From: Streptomyces sp. ISL-87
GTDB taxonomy: Bacteria > Actinomycetota > Actinomycetes > Streptomycetales > Streptomycetaceae
Assembly: GCF_018614095.1 (NCBI RefSeq)
Contig: NZ_JAGGOY010000100.1
Location: 1-33,146 of the forward strand
Length of the DNA stretch: 33,146 nt
Reading direction: 5' to 3'
Shown piece by piece: positions 16,683 through 24,330 of this stretch. The position numbers and the translations under genes were made by a program. Below the pieces are notes generated by a model that saw nothing but the letters and a program-made list of their open reading frames with translations, was not told where the DNA came from and searched no databases. How positions within the stretch are numbered: position 1 is the first letter of the stretch; the number at the start of each line of letters is the position of its first letter.

Positions 16683-17138
16683 ATGACAACTGACTCCGCC
16701 TCACCCGCAAACCTCGCGTCGATGCCCAGGGTCGAGTTCGCCTTCCCCGGCCCACTGCGCGACCAGCTCGTCGCAGCGATCCTCAACGGTTCCAAGACCT
16801 CCACGACAGGGCTCGTCGTCGATTACGAGCACGAGGGGGAGCCGTTGCCGGAAGTCGGCAGGCGTTCGGTGGTCATCGACTCGGACGACCGTCCGGTCGC
16901 GGTCATCGAGGTGACCGACGTGCGCGTCGTCCCGCTGGCGCAGGTGGATCTCGCCCACGTGGTGGACGAGGGGGAAGGGGACACCAGCGTGGCCGAGTGG
17001 CGAGCTGCCCATGAGCGGTTCTGGCACAGCGAGGAGATGCGCGCGGCGTTGGAGAACCCCGAGTTCACCGTGGACGACGCGACGCTGGCGGTTCTGGGAC
17101 GCTTCCGCCTCATCACCGACCTTCGCCCAGCCGATTAA
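16683..17138 (+). CDS. ASCH-domain protein
   Basis: 151 aa from the ATG at 16683. The ASCH fold is a beta-barrel related to PUA and thought to bind RNA. Recognisable parts are FAFPGPLRDQLVAAILNGSK followed by TSTTGLVVDYEHEG (the conserved G-x-K-T-x-T loop), RRSVVIDSDDRPVAVIEVTD, VPLAQVDLAHVVDEGEG and AEWRAAHERFWHSE. It is complete and has a normal length. It is the last gene before the right repeat, ending 26 bases from it, and stands divergent from the transposase. Ligand and role are unknown. Confidence 0.88.
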   Translation: MTTDSASPANLASMPRVEFAFPGPLRDQLVAAILNGSKTSTTGLVVDYEHEGEPLPEVGRRSVVIDSDDRPVAVIEVTDVRVVPLAQVDLAHVVDEGEGDTSVAEWRAAHERFWHSEEMRAALENPEFTVDDATLAVLGRFRLITDLRPAD

Positions 17139-17164
17139 CCATCCGCCTACCGCGCACCACGTCG

Positions 17165-17199
17165 TAAGCACTTGGCCGCAGGTTCGAGTCCTGCCGGGG
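17165..17199 (+). other. Right attachment site (attR): duplicated tRNA-Arg 3' half
   Basis: 35 bases identical to 8948-8982. The next bases give one G fewer than the tRNA, so the acceptor stem could not be completed even if the 5' half were present. It is a scar of integration, not a tRNA gene. Flanking similarity to the left copy continues through a hairpin and to about 17262. Confidence 0.9.
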
Positions 17200-17220
17200 C
17201 ACTCTCACTCCACCACCCCG

Positions 17221-17244
17221 AGCCCTCCCTCCAAGGAGGGCTTT
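17221..17244 (+). terminator. Copy of the tRNA-Arg terminator
   Basis: Stem AGCCCTCC (17221-17228) / GGAGGGCT (17235-17242) followed by TT. The stem is identical to that at 9006-9030 with a different loop, at a matching distance from the att core. It shows that the duplicated region covers the tRNA tail and its terminator. Confidence 0.75.
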
Positions 17245-17261
17245 CGCGCAGGTCAGCGGCA

Positions 17262-17440
17262 CATTAGCCAGCCGCCACGGCCGGGCCCGGCCGCCTTCGT
17301 GCGGCACTTCTTCGATGAGGCCATACCGGGCGAGTTGGCGCAGGTGGAAGGAGCACAGGCCGGAACTGTGACCGACGCGGGCGGCGGCCTGGGTGGAGGT
17401 GAGGGTGCCGGTTTCGGCGAGCAGGTCGAGCAGCTGGGAG
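17262..17440 (-). pseudogene. Winged-helix (ArsR/MarR-like) regulator fragment
   Basis: Minus-strand frame reads SQLLDLLAETGTLTSTQAAA, then RVGHSSGLCSFHLRQLARYG and LIEEVPHEGGRARPWRLA. This is the DNA-binding winged helix of a Streptomyces regulator (TS..AA..VG.S.G..S.HLR.L...G.IEE). On the left it runs directly into the repeat flank at 17262; on the right it meets the deformylase fragment near 17440. It therefore lacks its C-terminal domain and is only about 60 residues long. Confidence 0.7.
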
Positions 17441-17941
17441 GTGACCGAGTTCGGCACTGTGGAACTGGCGAAGCTGATCGATGACATGTTCGCCACCAAT
17501 CAGGTGGCGGAGGGCGCTGGGCTCGCCGCCAACCAGGTGGATGTGGACCTCCAGTTGTTCGTGTGGGACATCACGGACGAGTGGGGTGTGCGTCATGTCG
17601 GGCACATCGCCAACCCGGTCCTGGACGAGGTGCCCGCCCACCACCGCCGCCTGGTGGAGGAATCCGAAGGCTGCCTGTCCGTCCCCGGCCCCTACCGCAT
17701 GGTGCCCCGGCTCGACCGTGCCGTCGTACGGGGCCGCGACAAGGACGGCAATCCGCTGGTGATCGAGGGCAGGGGCTACTTCGCCCGGTGCCTGCAGCAC
17801 GAGACCGATCACCTGCACGGCCACCTGTATCTGGAGCGACTCGCACCGCGGGAGCGGAAAGCCGCTCTCCGTGAGATGCGGGACTCCAAGGACAAGGTGT
17901 TCGCCCGGCGTGCCGCCGCGGCTGAGCGGATCGGCAAGTGA
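17441..17941 (+). CDS. Peptide deformylase, N-terminally truncated
   Basis: All three deformylase motifs are present in order: GAGLAANQV (motif 1), EGCLSVPG (motif 2, metal-binding Cys) and LQHETDHLHG (motif 3, HExxH-type metal ligands and catalytic Glu). The enzyme removes the formyl group from nascent proteins. Normal proteins begin about 20-30 residues earlier with a PVLR-type segment before the first EFG strand; here similarity starts at EVTEFGTVELAKLIDDMFAT exactly where the neighbouring regulator fragment ends. A GTG at 17441 could start a 166-residue product, with weak GGGAG before it. The product might fold, but I regard it as a clipped accessory copy. Resistance-type second deformylases are another possibility. 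Confidence 0.75.
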   Translation: MTEFGTVELAKLIDDMFATNQVAEGAGLAANQVDVDLQLFVWDITDEWGVRHVGHIANPVLDEVPAHHRRLVEESEGCLSVPGPYRMVPRLDRAVVRGRDKDGNPLVIEGRGYFARCLQHETDHLHGHLYLERLAPRERKAALREMRDSKDKVFARRAAAAERIGK

Positions 17942-17948
17942 CTGGCGC

Positions 17949-18212
17949 TCACGTAGGCCTGCGGATTCGCCAGAAGGCGAGTGCGGCCAGGATGGCGTCA
18001 GGGCGGCAAAGAGCGCGGTCTCCAGGTACTGGAAGGTCCAGTAGCGGTCGGCCGGCTGCTCGGCGATTTCAACGTGGATGTTGCCCTTGGCCACGCAGGT
18101 CGGCAGTTCGGAGAGCGAGCTGTGGCCCATGCAGTCCTGGAACCAGGTGGTGTGGCCGACCTCCTTCCCCGCGGAGTCGAGGATCGGGCTGGTCTCGACG
18201 ACCCAGGGGCCG
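17949..18212 (-). pseudogene. ABC-2 type permease, C-terminal fragment with frameshift
   Basis: Minus-strand frame reads VVETSPILDSAGKEVG, FQDCMGHSSLSEL, AEQPADRYWTFQYLETALFA and, after a one-base shift near 17990, DAILAALAFWRIRRPT and stop at 17949. The QPA.RYW.FQ..E..IF.ALA...L.FW.IRR pattern is the last membrane helix of Streptomyces ABC-2 permeases. The rest of the gene is missing; the fragment abuts a kinase fragment on the opposite strand near 18212. Confidence 0.7.
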
Positions 18213-19460
18213 CCGCGGTGCTGGGGCTGCTCGTCCTCGGCGGCTCCGCCGTACGGGCACTCGCCCGGCGCCAGGCGGTCGCGGTCGCGGTGGCCGGGCT
18301 GGCCCTGATGGCGGCCGGCCTGCTGACCGTCGAGGCTCCGAGCACCCCGTTCCGGGTCGGGATAGAGGTCTGGATTCTCGCGCTGGGTGCCGGGCTCGGC
18401 CTGCGCCTTCTCGACCACCGCCGCCGGGCCGCCGCGGAGGCGGTCCGGCAGGAGGAACGGATCGCGCTGGCACGGGAGTTGCACGATGTCGTCGCCCATC
18501 ACATCACCGGCATCGTCGTCCAGACCCAGGCCGCTCGGATCGTGGCCGGACGGCGGGCCGAGACCCTGGACGCCACCCTCGCCGGTATCGAGGAGGCCGG
18601 CGGCGAAGCGCTCACCGCGATGCGCCGCGTGGTCGGCCTCCTGCGCGACACCGACGACGTCGCCACTACGGCCCCTACGGCGCCCGGCCCGGAGCAACTG
18701 GCCGAACTCGTCGGCGGTTCGACGGGCACCGCCCCGAGGTGAGCCTGCGGCTACCCGCCGACCCCACGCCCTGGCCGCCCGAGGTGGCCACCACAGTCCA
18801 CCGGATCGTCCAGGAGGCCCTGACCAACATCGCCCGCCACGCCGCGCACGCCCGCTCCGCCGACGTGGAGATCACCCACGGTCCGGACACCCTCACCGAC
18901 GGCGCCGAGGCGGCCGAACTCGCCCGCCGTCTGCGCCCGGACGTGTGCCTGGTCGACATCCGCATACCGCGCCTGGACGGCATCGACGTCACCCGCGCCC
19001 TGGCCGGCCCCGGCCTCGCCGACCCGCTGCGTGTGGTCATCGTCACCACCTTCGACCTGGACGAGTACGTACACGGCGCGCTGCGCGCCGGGGCGGTCGG
19101 CTTCGTCCTCAAGGGCGCTGCTCCCGCTCTGCTCATCGAGGCCGTCCGTGCCGCACACGCCGGGGACGCCTTGATCTCCCCGTCCATCACCCTGCGCCTG
19201 CTGCGCGACCTCACCCGGCCCGTACGGCACCCGTCGCCCGCCCCACGCAACCGCTCTCGGCCCGGGAGACGGAGGTGATCCGGGCCATCGCCAGGGGCCG
19301 TACCAACTAGGAGATCGCCGCCTCCCTCGTCATCACCCTCAGCACCGTCAAGAGCCACCTGGCGACCATTCAGTACAAACTCGGCGTCCGCAACCGCGTC
19401 GAGATCGCCGCCTGGGCCTGGGAGAGCCGCCTCGTGGACTCCTTCGAACCACGCGCCTGA
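18213..19460 (+). pseudogene. Two-component system collapsed into one broken gene (kinase + response regulator)
   Basis: The first frame gives two or three membrane segments (AVAVAVAGLALMAAGLL, VWILALGAGLGLRLL) and the HisKA_3 H-box RELHDVVAHHITGIVVQTQA of a NarL-family sensor kinase, ending at TGA near 18742. The next frame carries the ATPase N-box VHRIVQEALTNIARHA. At about 18895 it jumps into a response-regulator receiver domain (RPDVCLVDIRIPRLDG with the phospho-Asp, VVIVTTFDLDEYV, GFVLKGA). Near 19240 the frame shifts again to the LuxR-type helix-turn-helix LSARETEVIRAIARGRTN, interrupted by TAG, then EIAASLVITLSTVKSHLA and stop at 19458. The kinase 5' end, its ATP-lid region and the regulator N-terminus are lost. 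It cannot work as it stands. Confidence 0.85.
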
Positions 19461-19542
19461 GCGCCGTGGTCTAGGTTCCGGTCTCATTCACCCCGGTACA
19501 AGGGTTCACCCGGCAGCCGTCCGCCGGACCGCTGTTCAGGAC

Positions 19543-20736
19543 TCAAGACCGTGGCATGGTCACCTTCTCCGGTCCACAGCCGATGCGTTCGGACTCCGCC
19601 TCGATGTACGTGGGCGTCATCGCGCGGAGGAGTTCGAAGCCGGTCTTGTCCAACTGATCCTTCTGTTCCAGTACGTAGGTCACGTAGCCGGTCTGACAGC
19701 GCGCCCGGTACACGGCGCGGGTCACGTTGAACGTTCCACGGCCGTTGGAGCCCTGGAACGGTGTGCCTCCCTTGAGCAGGTCCTGGGAGAAGACCTCCGC
19801 CAGCGCCGGATCCTCGATCGTCGTCATGCGGAGCACGGTCCTGGGATAGTCGCCGGCAGCCTCGCAGACCCGCGCGGGGGCGCTGTCACCTCCGATACGC
19901 ATTCGCGAGAGGCTCTGGCGGTACTCGGCCGGAAGGGAAAGGTCCTTGATGCCGCAGAACGCATCGGGCTGGGTGTCCTTCCAGGTGACGACGTCCTTCG
20001 CCAGGGCGGGCGTTGGATAGGTACCGGAGCAGCCCAGGTCCCGGATCACGCCATTGGTGGCGTCCACGGCGGCGTGGGCCAGCGCGGCACGATCCTCCCG
20101 CTCGTATTCGGATTCGATGTCGAGCCCCGCGGGCCCCATCTCGACGTCGACGACGACCGGGCCCTCGAAGTCCCCGGGTCGGCCGGTGCAGGACTGGGGA
20201 ACCGCAAGCCACGCACGGGAGGAGGAACCCATGCCGGGCAGCCCGTCCCCCAGCGCCACCATGCCGGCGGCGAGGTACTCCTCGGGCCACTTGCGTGCGT
20301 CGCTGCCGTACAGACCGTCAAGCTTGTGCACTCGTATGGTCAACTGCCGCCTGTCCTCGTCGCCCTTGAAACTGGTGATACGGCACTGGCCGTAGACCAG
20401 GCCGCGACCGCGCGGGTCGGGTTGCAGCTTCTGCTCCTCGACGTCGATCCGGCGGTCACCGAACACGGCGGACACGGTCGAATCGCTCAGGGAGTCCCAG
20501 CAGGGCGCGGGGCCGAGCAGCGGCAGGCTGTCGGTTTGCCAGGCCATCGTCCCGGCCCCGAGCAAGCCACCGATGATGACGCCGGCGGCGATGGTGTGCG
20601 TCGTCCGGTTCCGCAGCAGTCGGCGAAGCCACGAGGAGTCCGACCCCTCGGCGCCGGCCGATGCCGGTTCCGTGCCCTCCGCGGTGTCCGCCGCGGCTTT
20701 CTCTGCCGCGCCGGATCCGTTCGTGTCCGCGTTCAT
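19543..20736 (-). CDS. Membrane-anchored secreted protein (paralogue A), function unknown
   Basis: 397 aa from the ATG at 20736, which overlaps the upstream stop by 4 bases. An Ala/Glu/Gly-rich cytoplasmic N-terminus of about 35 residues is followed by LLRNRTTHTI and a single membrane span (AAGVIIGGLLGAGTMAW). The extracytoplasmic part starts LPLLGPAPCWDSLSDSTVS and contains several paired cysteines (YGQCRIT, QSCTGRPGDFEG, DLGCSG, ARCQTGYVTYVL). It ends ERIGCGPEKVTMPRS. No enzyme motif is seen. It shares topology, a Cys-Trp motif after the membrane and an RIGC ending with the gene upstream, suggesting tandem duplication. A longer frame upstream is noise. Confidence 0.8.
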   Translation of the reverse strand: MNADTNGSGAAEKAAADTAEGTEPASAGAEGSDSSWLRRLLRNRTTHTIAAGVIIGGLLGAGTMAWQTDSLPLLGPAPCWDSLSDSTVSAVFGDRRIDVEEQKLQPDPRGRGLVYGQCRITSFKGDEDRRQLTIRVHKLDGLYGSDARKWPEEYLAAGMVALGDGLPGMGSSSRAWLAVPQSCTGRPGDFEGPVVVDVEMGPAGLDIESEYEREDRAALAHAAVDATNGVIRDLGCSGTYPTPALAKDVVTWKDTQPDAFCGIKDLSLPAEYRQSLSRMRIGGDSAPARVCEAAGDYPRTVLRMTTIEDPALAEVFSQDLLKGGTPFQGSNGRGTFNVTRAVYRARCQTGYVTYVLEQKDQLDKTGFELLRAMTPTYIEAESERIGCGPEKVTMPRS

Positions 20737-21809
20737 GCGTTCTCCCCGGTCTCGCACCCGATGCGCTTGCTGACGGACTGGACGAAGTTCACGAACACGT
20801 GCTGGTCGTCGGGGCGGCTCCGGTTCTTGAGGCTGGGCGCGATGTTCCCGTAGAACACCGTGGGCCGCCCGTCGCAGTCGGCGTGTACGAGGCCTTGACC
20901 CTGGCCTTCGGGAAGCCCGTCGAAGAGTGCGACGATCCGGGGCTCGGCCGCCATCACGAACTGTGCGGCCGGCTCGTCGGGTACCCCGCGGGCACGCCAC
21001 GCGACCGAGCACGTCTGGAGACGTTCGCCCACCACGCCCACCTGTTCCTGGTAAGCGGAGTCCTTTCCGAAGTCGAACGTCACCCCGGGAATCCGGCACA
21101 GAGGGGTAGCAGCCTGTTCGTCCTTCTCGGCGGTGACCGCCATCGGCGACGTCAGCCGCAGTGGCTTGCCTGCGGTGCAGCCCGTCTTCGCCATGGTGGT
21201 GTTGGCCGCGTCCAGCAGCATCCGTGCGACGTCCATGCGGCTGCCGATGGAGAAGGGCATGGCCTTCCTCCCCAGATGGCCGTCGCCCCAGCTCTCGCTC
21301 CTGATCGTGACCACGGACGGCCTGCCGTCGGCGTCGCAGGCTTGGGGAAGGACCAGCATCGCCCGGTCGTCGGCGACCAGACCGTTCAATCCGTCGGGGA
21401 GGGGGGAGGCGGACCCGTCGAAGAAATGGGCCACCCACTTCCGGCGTTCTTCCACCGCGGCCGGGACGGCTCCGTACTCAAGGGTGACGCGCTCGTCGAA
21501 GGAGAGCGGGACGGCGGAGTCGTCGTCGGCGACGGATGAGGTGATGGCGAGCGTGCAGGTGGCGTTCGGCCTGGAGGGCGAGGGCGGAGCCGATTCGCTT
21601 GACCGCCGCTGCGACCCGGACTTGCCCAATGCCTTCTCGCCGAGGAAGGACGGACCGCTGTCTTCCTCCCAGGTTCCCCAGCAGTACCTCGCCGGAAAGG
21701 GCCAACTGCCCGTGGTGCTCGCCGCGTACAGCCCGGCACTGGAGGCGATGACGACGGCGGCCGCCGTCCAGGCAAGGGCCCTACGCCGCCTTCTGCTGCC
21801 GGAACTCAC
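20733..21809 (-). CDS. Membrane-anchored secreted protein (paralogue B), function unknown
   Basis: 358 aa, GTG start with GGGGGA upstream. SRRRRRALAW and a hydrophobic span (TAAAVVIASSAGLYAA) form an anchor or uncleaved signal. The outer domain opens FPARYCWGTWEEDSGPSFLG and contains further cysteines (ATCTLAITSS, LPQACDADGRPSV, KTGCTAGK, LCRIPGV, QTCSVAW, HADCDGRP), ending SVSKRIGCETGEN. The layout parallels the following gene, to which it is coupled by a 4-base overlap. Neither has a recognisable domain. The pair follows the flotillin gene on the same strand with a 71-base gap, so it may be cotranscribed with it. Confidence 0.8.
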   Translation of the reverse strand: MSSGSRRRRRALAWTAAAVVIASSAGLYAASTTGSWPFPARYCWGTWEEDSGPSFLGEKALGKSGSQRRSSESAPPSPSRPNATCTLAITSSVADDDSAVPLSFDERVTLEYGAVPAAVEERRKWVAHFFDGSASPLPDGLNGLVADDRAMLVLPQACDADGRPSVVTIRSESWGDGHLGRKAMPFSIGSRMDVARMLLDAANTTMAKTGCTAGKPLRLTSPMAVTAEKDEQAATPLCRIPGVTFDFGKDSAYQEQVGVVGERLQTCSVAWRARGVPDEPAAQFVMAAEPRIVALFDGLPEGQGQGLVHADCDGRPTVFYGNIAPSLKNRSRPDDQHVFVNFVQSVSKRIGCETGENA

Positions 21810-21880
21810 GGTTTCCCCCTGTTGAAACTGCTGATCAAGAAACGTGGCCTGGTCGCGACTGACCGCCGATTTCTCGGTGG

Positions 21881-23404
21881 TCAGTCGGTGATGGCGATCT
21901 TCCCGTTGGGCGAGACCGGCTCCGGGGCCGCCTCCGGCTTGGTCGCGGTGAGGCCCTTGAGGAGCTGGGCGAGGTCGACGCCAGTGGTGGAGCCGAGGAG
22001 TTCCATGCCCTGGGCGACATTGTCGGCGACGGTCCGGGAGAGCTTGCTCGCGCCGTCGGTGGAGATGATGGTCATCTTGTCGATGGCGCTGAGCGGTTCG
22101 GCGGCCTTGGCGACGACCTGCGGGAGCACGTCGACCAGCATCTGAACCATTGCCGCGTCGCCGTAGCTCTCGAAGGCGTCGGCCTTCTTCTGCATCGCCT
22201 CGGCCTCGGCCGCGCCCTTGGCCGCGATGGCGGCCGCTTCCGCGTCGCCCTCCAGGCGTACGGCGTCCGCGATGGCCGCACGGCGGGCCCGCTCGGCCTC
22301 GCCGCGCTTGGCGCCCTCGATCGCCTCGGCCTCGGCGAGGGCGGAGCGGCGCTGCTTCTCGCCTTCACCGGTCAGGCGGGCCCGCTCGGCCTCCGCCTGC
22401 GCGGCGGCGATGGCCGCCAGGCGCTCTGCCTCGGCCTGCTTGACGCGGGCCACCCGCTTGGCCTCGGCCTCCTGCTCTGCCTCGTAGCGCTTGGCGTCGG
22501 CCGGCTTGCGGACCTGGGTGTCGAGCTGGCGGTCGGTCAGCGCGGCCTGACGCTCGGCGACCTTCTCCTGCTCGGCGAGGATCTGCTGCTGCCGGTCGGC
22601 GTCGGCCAGCGGGCCGGCGGCGTTCGCCTGGGCACTCGCCGCGTCCGTTTCGGCCTTGATCTCGGCCTGCCGCAGGTACAGGGTGCGCTGGGCGACAGCG
22701 ATCTCCTCCTCGGCCTTGAGGCGGGCCTGTTCGGCGGCCTGGCGGGCGTTGGCCTCGGCGATGTCGGCTTCCTGCTTGGCGCGGGCGGCCTCCGGGCGGC
22801 CGAGGTCCTCCAGGTACGAGCCCTCGGTGGTGATGTCCTGGATCTGGAAGGCGTCCAGGACCAGGCCCTGGCCGGAGAGGCTGGCCTCGGCCTCCTCCGC
22901 GACCTGGCCCGCGAAGGCGGCACGGTCGCGGATGATGTCCTCGACCGACATCCGGCCGACGATGGCGCGCAGCGCGCCTGAGAGCACTTCCTGGGTGAAG
23001 CCGACGATGCCGTCCTGCTGCTGGAGGAAGCGCTGCGCGGCGGCGCGGATGGCGTCCTCGTTGCCGCCGACCTTGACGATCGCGACGCCTTCGAGGTTCG
23101 CCTTGATGCCGCGCAGGGTGACCGCGCCGCGGACGGCGATCGGGATGTGCCGGCTGGACAGGTCGAGGGTGTACCGCTGCTGGACGAACGGGACGACGAA
23201 AACGCCGCCGCCGACCACGACCTTCTGGCCGCTGTTGTCGGTGAAGACCTGCCCGGTGTCGGGGTCGGTGGACTTCTTGCCGCGCCTGCCCGTGATGATG
23301 AACGCCTCGCTGGGGCCGGCGACCTTGTAGCGGGTGACGACGACCAGGGCGAGCAGGACGAGGAGTACGACGACTCCCACGACCGGGATGACGACTGAGC
23401 TCAT
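21881..23404 (-). CDS. Flotillin-family membrane scaffold protein
   Basis: 507 aa. The N-terminal membrane segment (VVIPVVGVVVLLVLLALVVV) precedes an SPFH/Band 7 domain: GPSEAFIITGRRGK, VVGGGVFVVPFVQQ, YTLDLSSRHIPI, VSVEDI-like segment MSVEDIIRDRAAFA and VLDAFQIQDITTEG. From about residue 210 a long Ala/Glu-rich coiled coil (AEANARQAAEQARLKAEEEI, repeated AEA runs) is followed by a C-terminal assembly region (YGDAAMVQMLVDVLPQV, KMTIISTDGASKLSRTV). Flotillins oligomerise into membrane scaffolds and organise membrane fluidity and protein complexes. ATG with GGGGGA upstream. The preceding gene encodes an NfeD-like partner, the same pairing as YuaF-YuaG (FloT) in Bacillus. Confidence 0.92.
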   Translation of the reverse strand: MSSVVIPVVGVVVLLVLLALVVVTRYKVAGPSEAFIITGRRGKKSTDPDTGQVFTDNSGQKVVVGGGVFVVPFVQQRYTLDLSSRHIPIAVRGAVTLRGIKANLEGVAIVKVGGNEDAIRAAAQRFLQQQDGIVGFTQEVLSGALRAIVGRMSVEDIIRDRAAFAGQVAEEAEASLSGQGLVLDAFQIQDITTEGSYLEDLGRPEAARAKQEADIAEANARQAAEQARLKAEEEIAVAQRTLYLRQAEIKAETDAASAQANAAGPLADADRQQQILAEQEKVAERQAALTDRQLDTQVRKPADAKRYEAEQEAEAKRVARVKQAEAERLAAIAAAQAEAERARLTGEGEKQRRSALAEAEAIEGAKRGEAERARRAAIADAVRLEGDAEAAAIAAKGAAEAEAMQKKADAFESYGDAAMVQMLVDVLPQVVAKAAEPLSAIDKMTIISTDGASKLSRTVADNVAQGMELLGSTTGVDLAQLLKGLTATKPEAAPEPVSPNGKIAITD

Positions 23405-23476
23405 GGTGGATCCCCCCTGCCCGCTCTCAAGGGGGCAGATCGGTGGTGGATGAGAAGGTGAAGGGAAGGGTCTTGG

Positions 23477-23986
23477 TCAGCGCTCGACGGCGCGCACGCT
23501 GACGGAGGTGGACGACGGCGTCGCCGTCACCCACACTTCGGCGCCGAGGGTCACGGGGGCGTCTGCGGTCGCCGCGTACTTGGCCGGCTGGCCGCCCAGC
23601 CGAAGCAGGACCTCGCCGTAGCCGCCCGCCGGAATGGCGGTGACCACGGTCCCGGCCGAACCGACGAGTTCGCTCTGGCGTGGGGCCGCTCCGCTGCTGT
23701 CCCGGGCGAGGGCCCTGCTCAGCCGGTACGTCAGCCAGCCCGCGCCCGTCCCGGCAACGGCACCCGCGGCGGCTGACGCTCCCGGCCCGAGACCCGTGGT
23801 CCCGAGCACGATCGCCCCCGTGAAACCGAGCATCGAGACGAAGCCCGCGATCACCGGAAGCGACAGCCACCCGTCGAACAGTCCGTCCAGGGCACCGTCG
23901 AAGACACCTTCAAGTACCCCGTCGAACACCAGTGAGCAGACCAGCAGGACGATTCCCCCGATGCCGAGACCCAGAAACAAGCCCAT
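23477..23986 (-). CDS. NfeD/YuaF-like membrane protein, flotillin partner
   Basis: 169 aa from the ATG at 23986, preceded by GGGGAGGTG; an upstream extension to 24058 lacks protein character. Membrane segments: LFLGLGIGGIVLLVCSLVF and, after a DGVLEGVFDG repeat, VIAGFVSMLGFTGAIVLG, plus a Gly/Ala-rich third span (AAAGAVAGTGAGWLTY). The C-terminus is an OB-like soluble domain (SELVGSAGTVVTAIPAGGYG, EVLLRLGGQPAKYAA, EVWVTATPSSTSVSV) as in NfeD proteins. These are encoded next to flotillins across bacteria. The gap to the flotillin start is 72 bases, and the two surely form one operon. Confidence 0.88.
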   Translation of the reverse strand: MGLFLGLGIGGIVLLVCSLVFDGVLEGVFDGALDGLFDGWLSLPVIAGFVSMLGFTGAIVLGTTGLGPGASAAAGAVAGTGAGWLTYRLSRALARDSSGAAPRQSELVGSAGTVVTAIPAGGYGEVLLRLGGQPAKYAATADAPVTLGAEVWVTATPSSTSVSVRAVER

Positions 23987-24330
23987 GACACCTCCCCGCT
24001 TGGCTGGCGTTTTTCGCCGGACAACGGCATCGTGCCAGCGCGACCTGGTGCCGCACATTGCCTGCCTTCGGCAATCTTTACGCCGCTCTAATGCATAGGG
24101 GACGGCAGGATGCTGCGTCGGTCAGCGGCGCGCGGGAAGGGCGGGTCATACAGGGGTCTCCCGGCAGAGATGGAGTTTGGCGACTCCAGGCCCCACGGAG
24201 CGGGGCGGGGGCGCAGAGCCCGCCCGTGCCCATGGGGAGGGCGGGTGACGTACCTGCCCATGGAGAGGGCGGGTGACGTACTAGCCTGGGCTGTTGATCG
24301 CTCTAAACGACGCGCTTCCATGGGGATCCG
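23987..24330. other. Divergent intergenic region between the NfeD/flotillin operon and the WXG-like gene
   Basis: No coding signal. It must hold the promoter of the minus-strand flotillin operon and that of the plus-strand gene at 24331. Notable is a 27-base unit repeated in tandem at 24227-24281, 50 bases before the plus-strand start. An AT-richer patch (CAATCTTTACGCCGCTCTAA) at about 24073-24092 could belong to the leftward promoter. Confidence 0.5.
24227..24281. repeat. Tandem 27-base repeat upstream of the WXG-like gene
   Basis: Copies at 24227-24253 and 24255-24281 differ at one base; each contains GAGGGCGGGTGACGTAC. Repeat starts are 28 bases apart. Position just upstream of a start codon suggests paired binding sites for a regulator, or repeated leader elements since each copy also contains an SD-like GGAGGG/GAGAGG. 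Function is unknown. Confidence 0.8.

Larger units (their letters stand above)
8948..17199. mobile_element. Decayed integrative element in tRNA-Arg
   Basis: About 8.2 kb bounded by the 35-base direct repeat of the tRNA 3' half. Next to the left end is a broken tyrosine integrase reading toward the tRNA. Inside are truncated or frameshifted pieces (DUF397 protein, P-loop ATPase, SWIM-family protein), a pRiA4b ORF-3 protein, a WXG-like/DUF1023/lipoprotein operon, a frameshifted IS5-type transposase and an ASCH protein. No replication, excisionase or Tra gene was recognised, so it is a remnant, not a mobile AICE or plasmid. Boundaries are well supported; whether all cargo arrived with the original element is inference. 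Confidence 0.8.

Noticed and set aside
17165..17201. A second tRNA gene
   Set aside because: Only the 3' half is present, the 5' acceptor and D-arm are absent, and a G is missing from the stem; it is the att scar.
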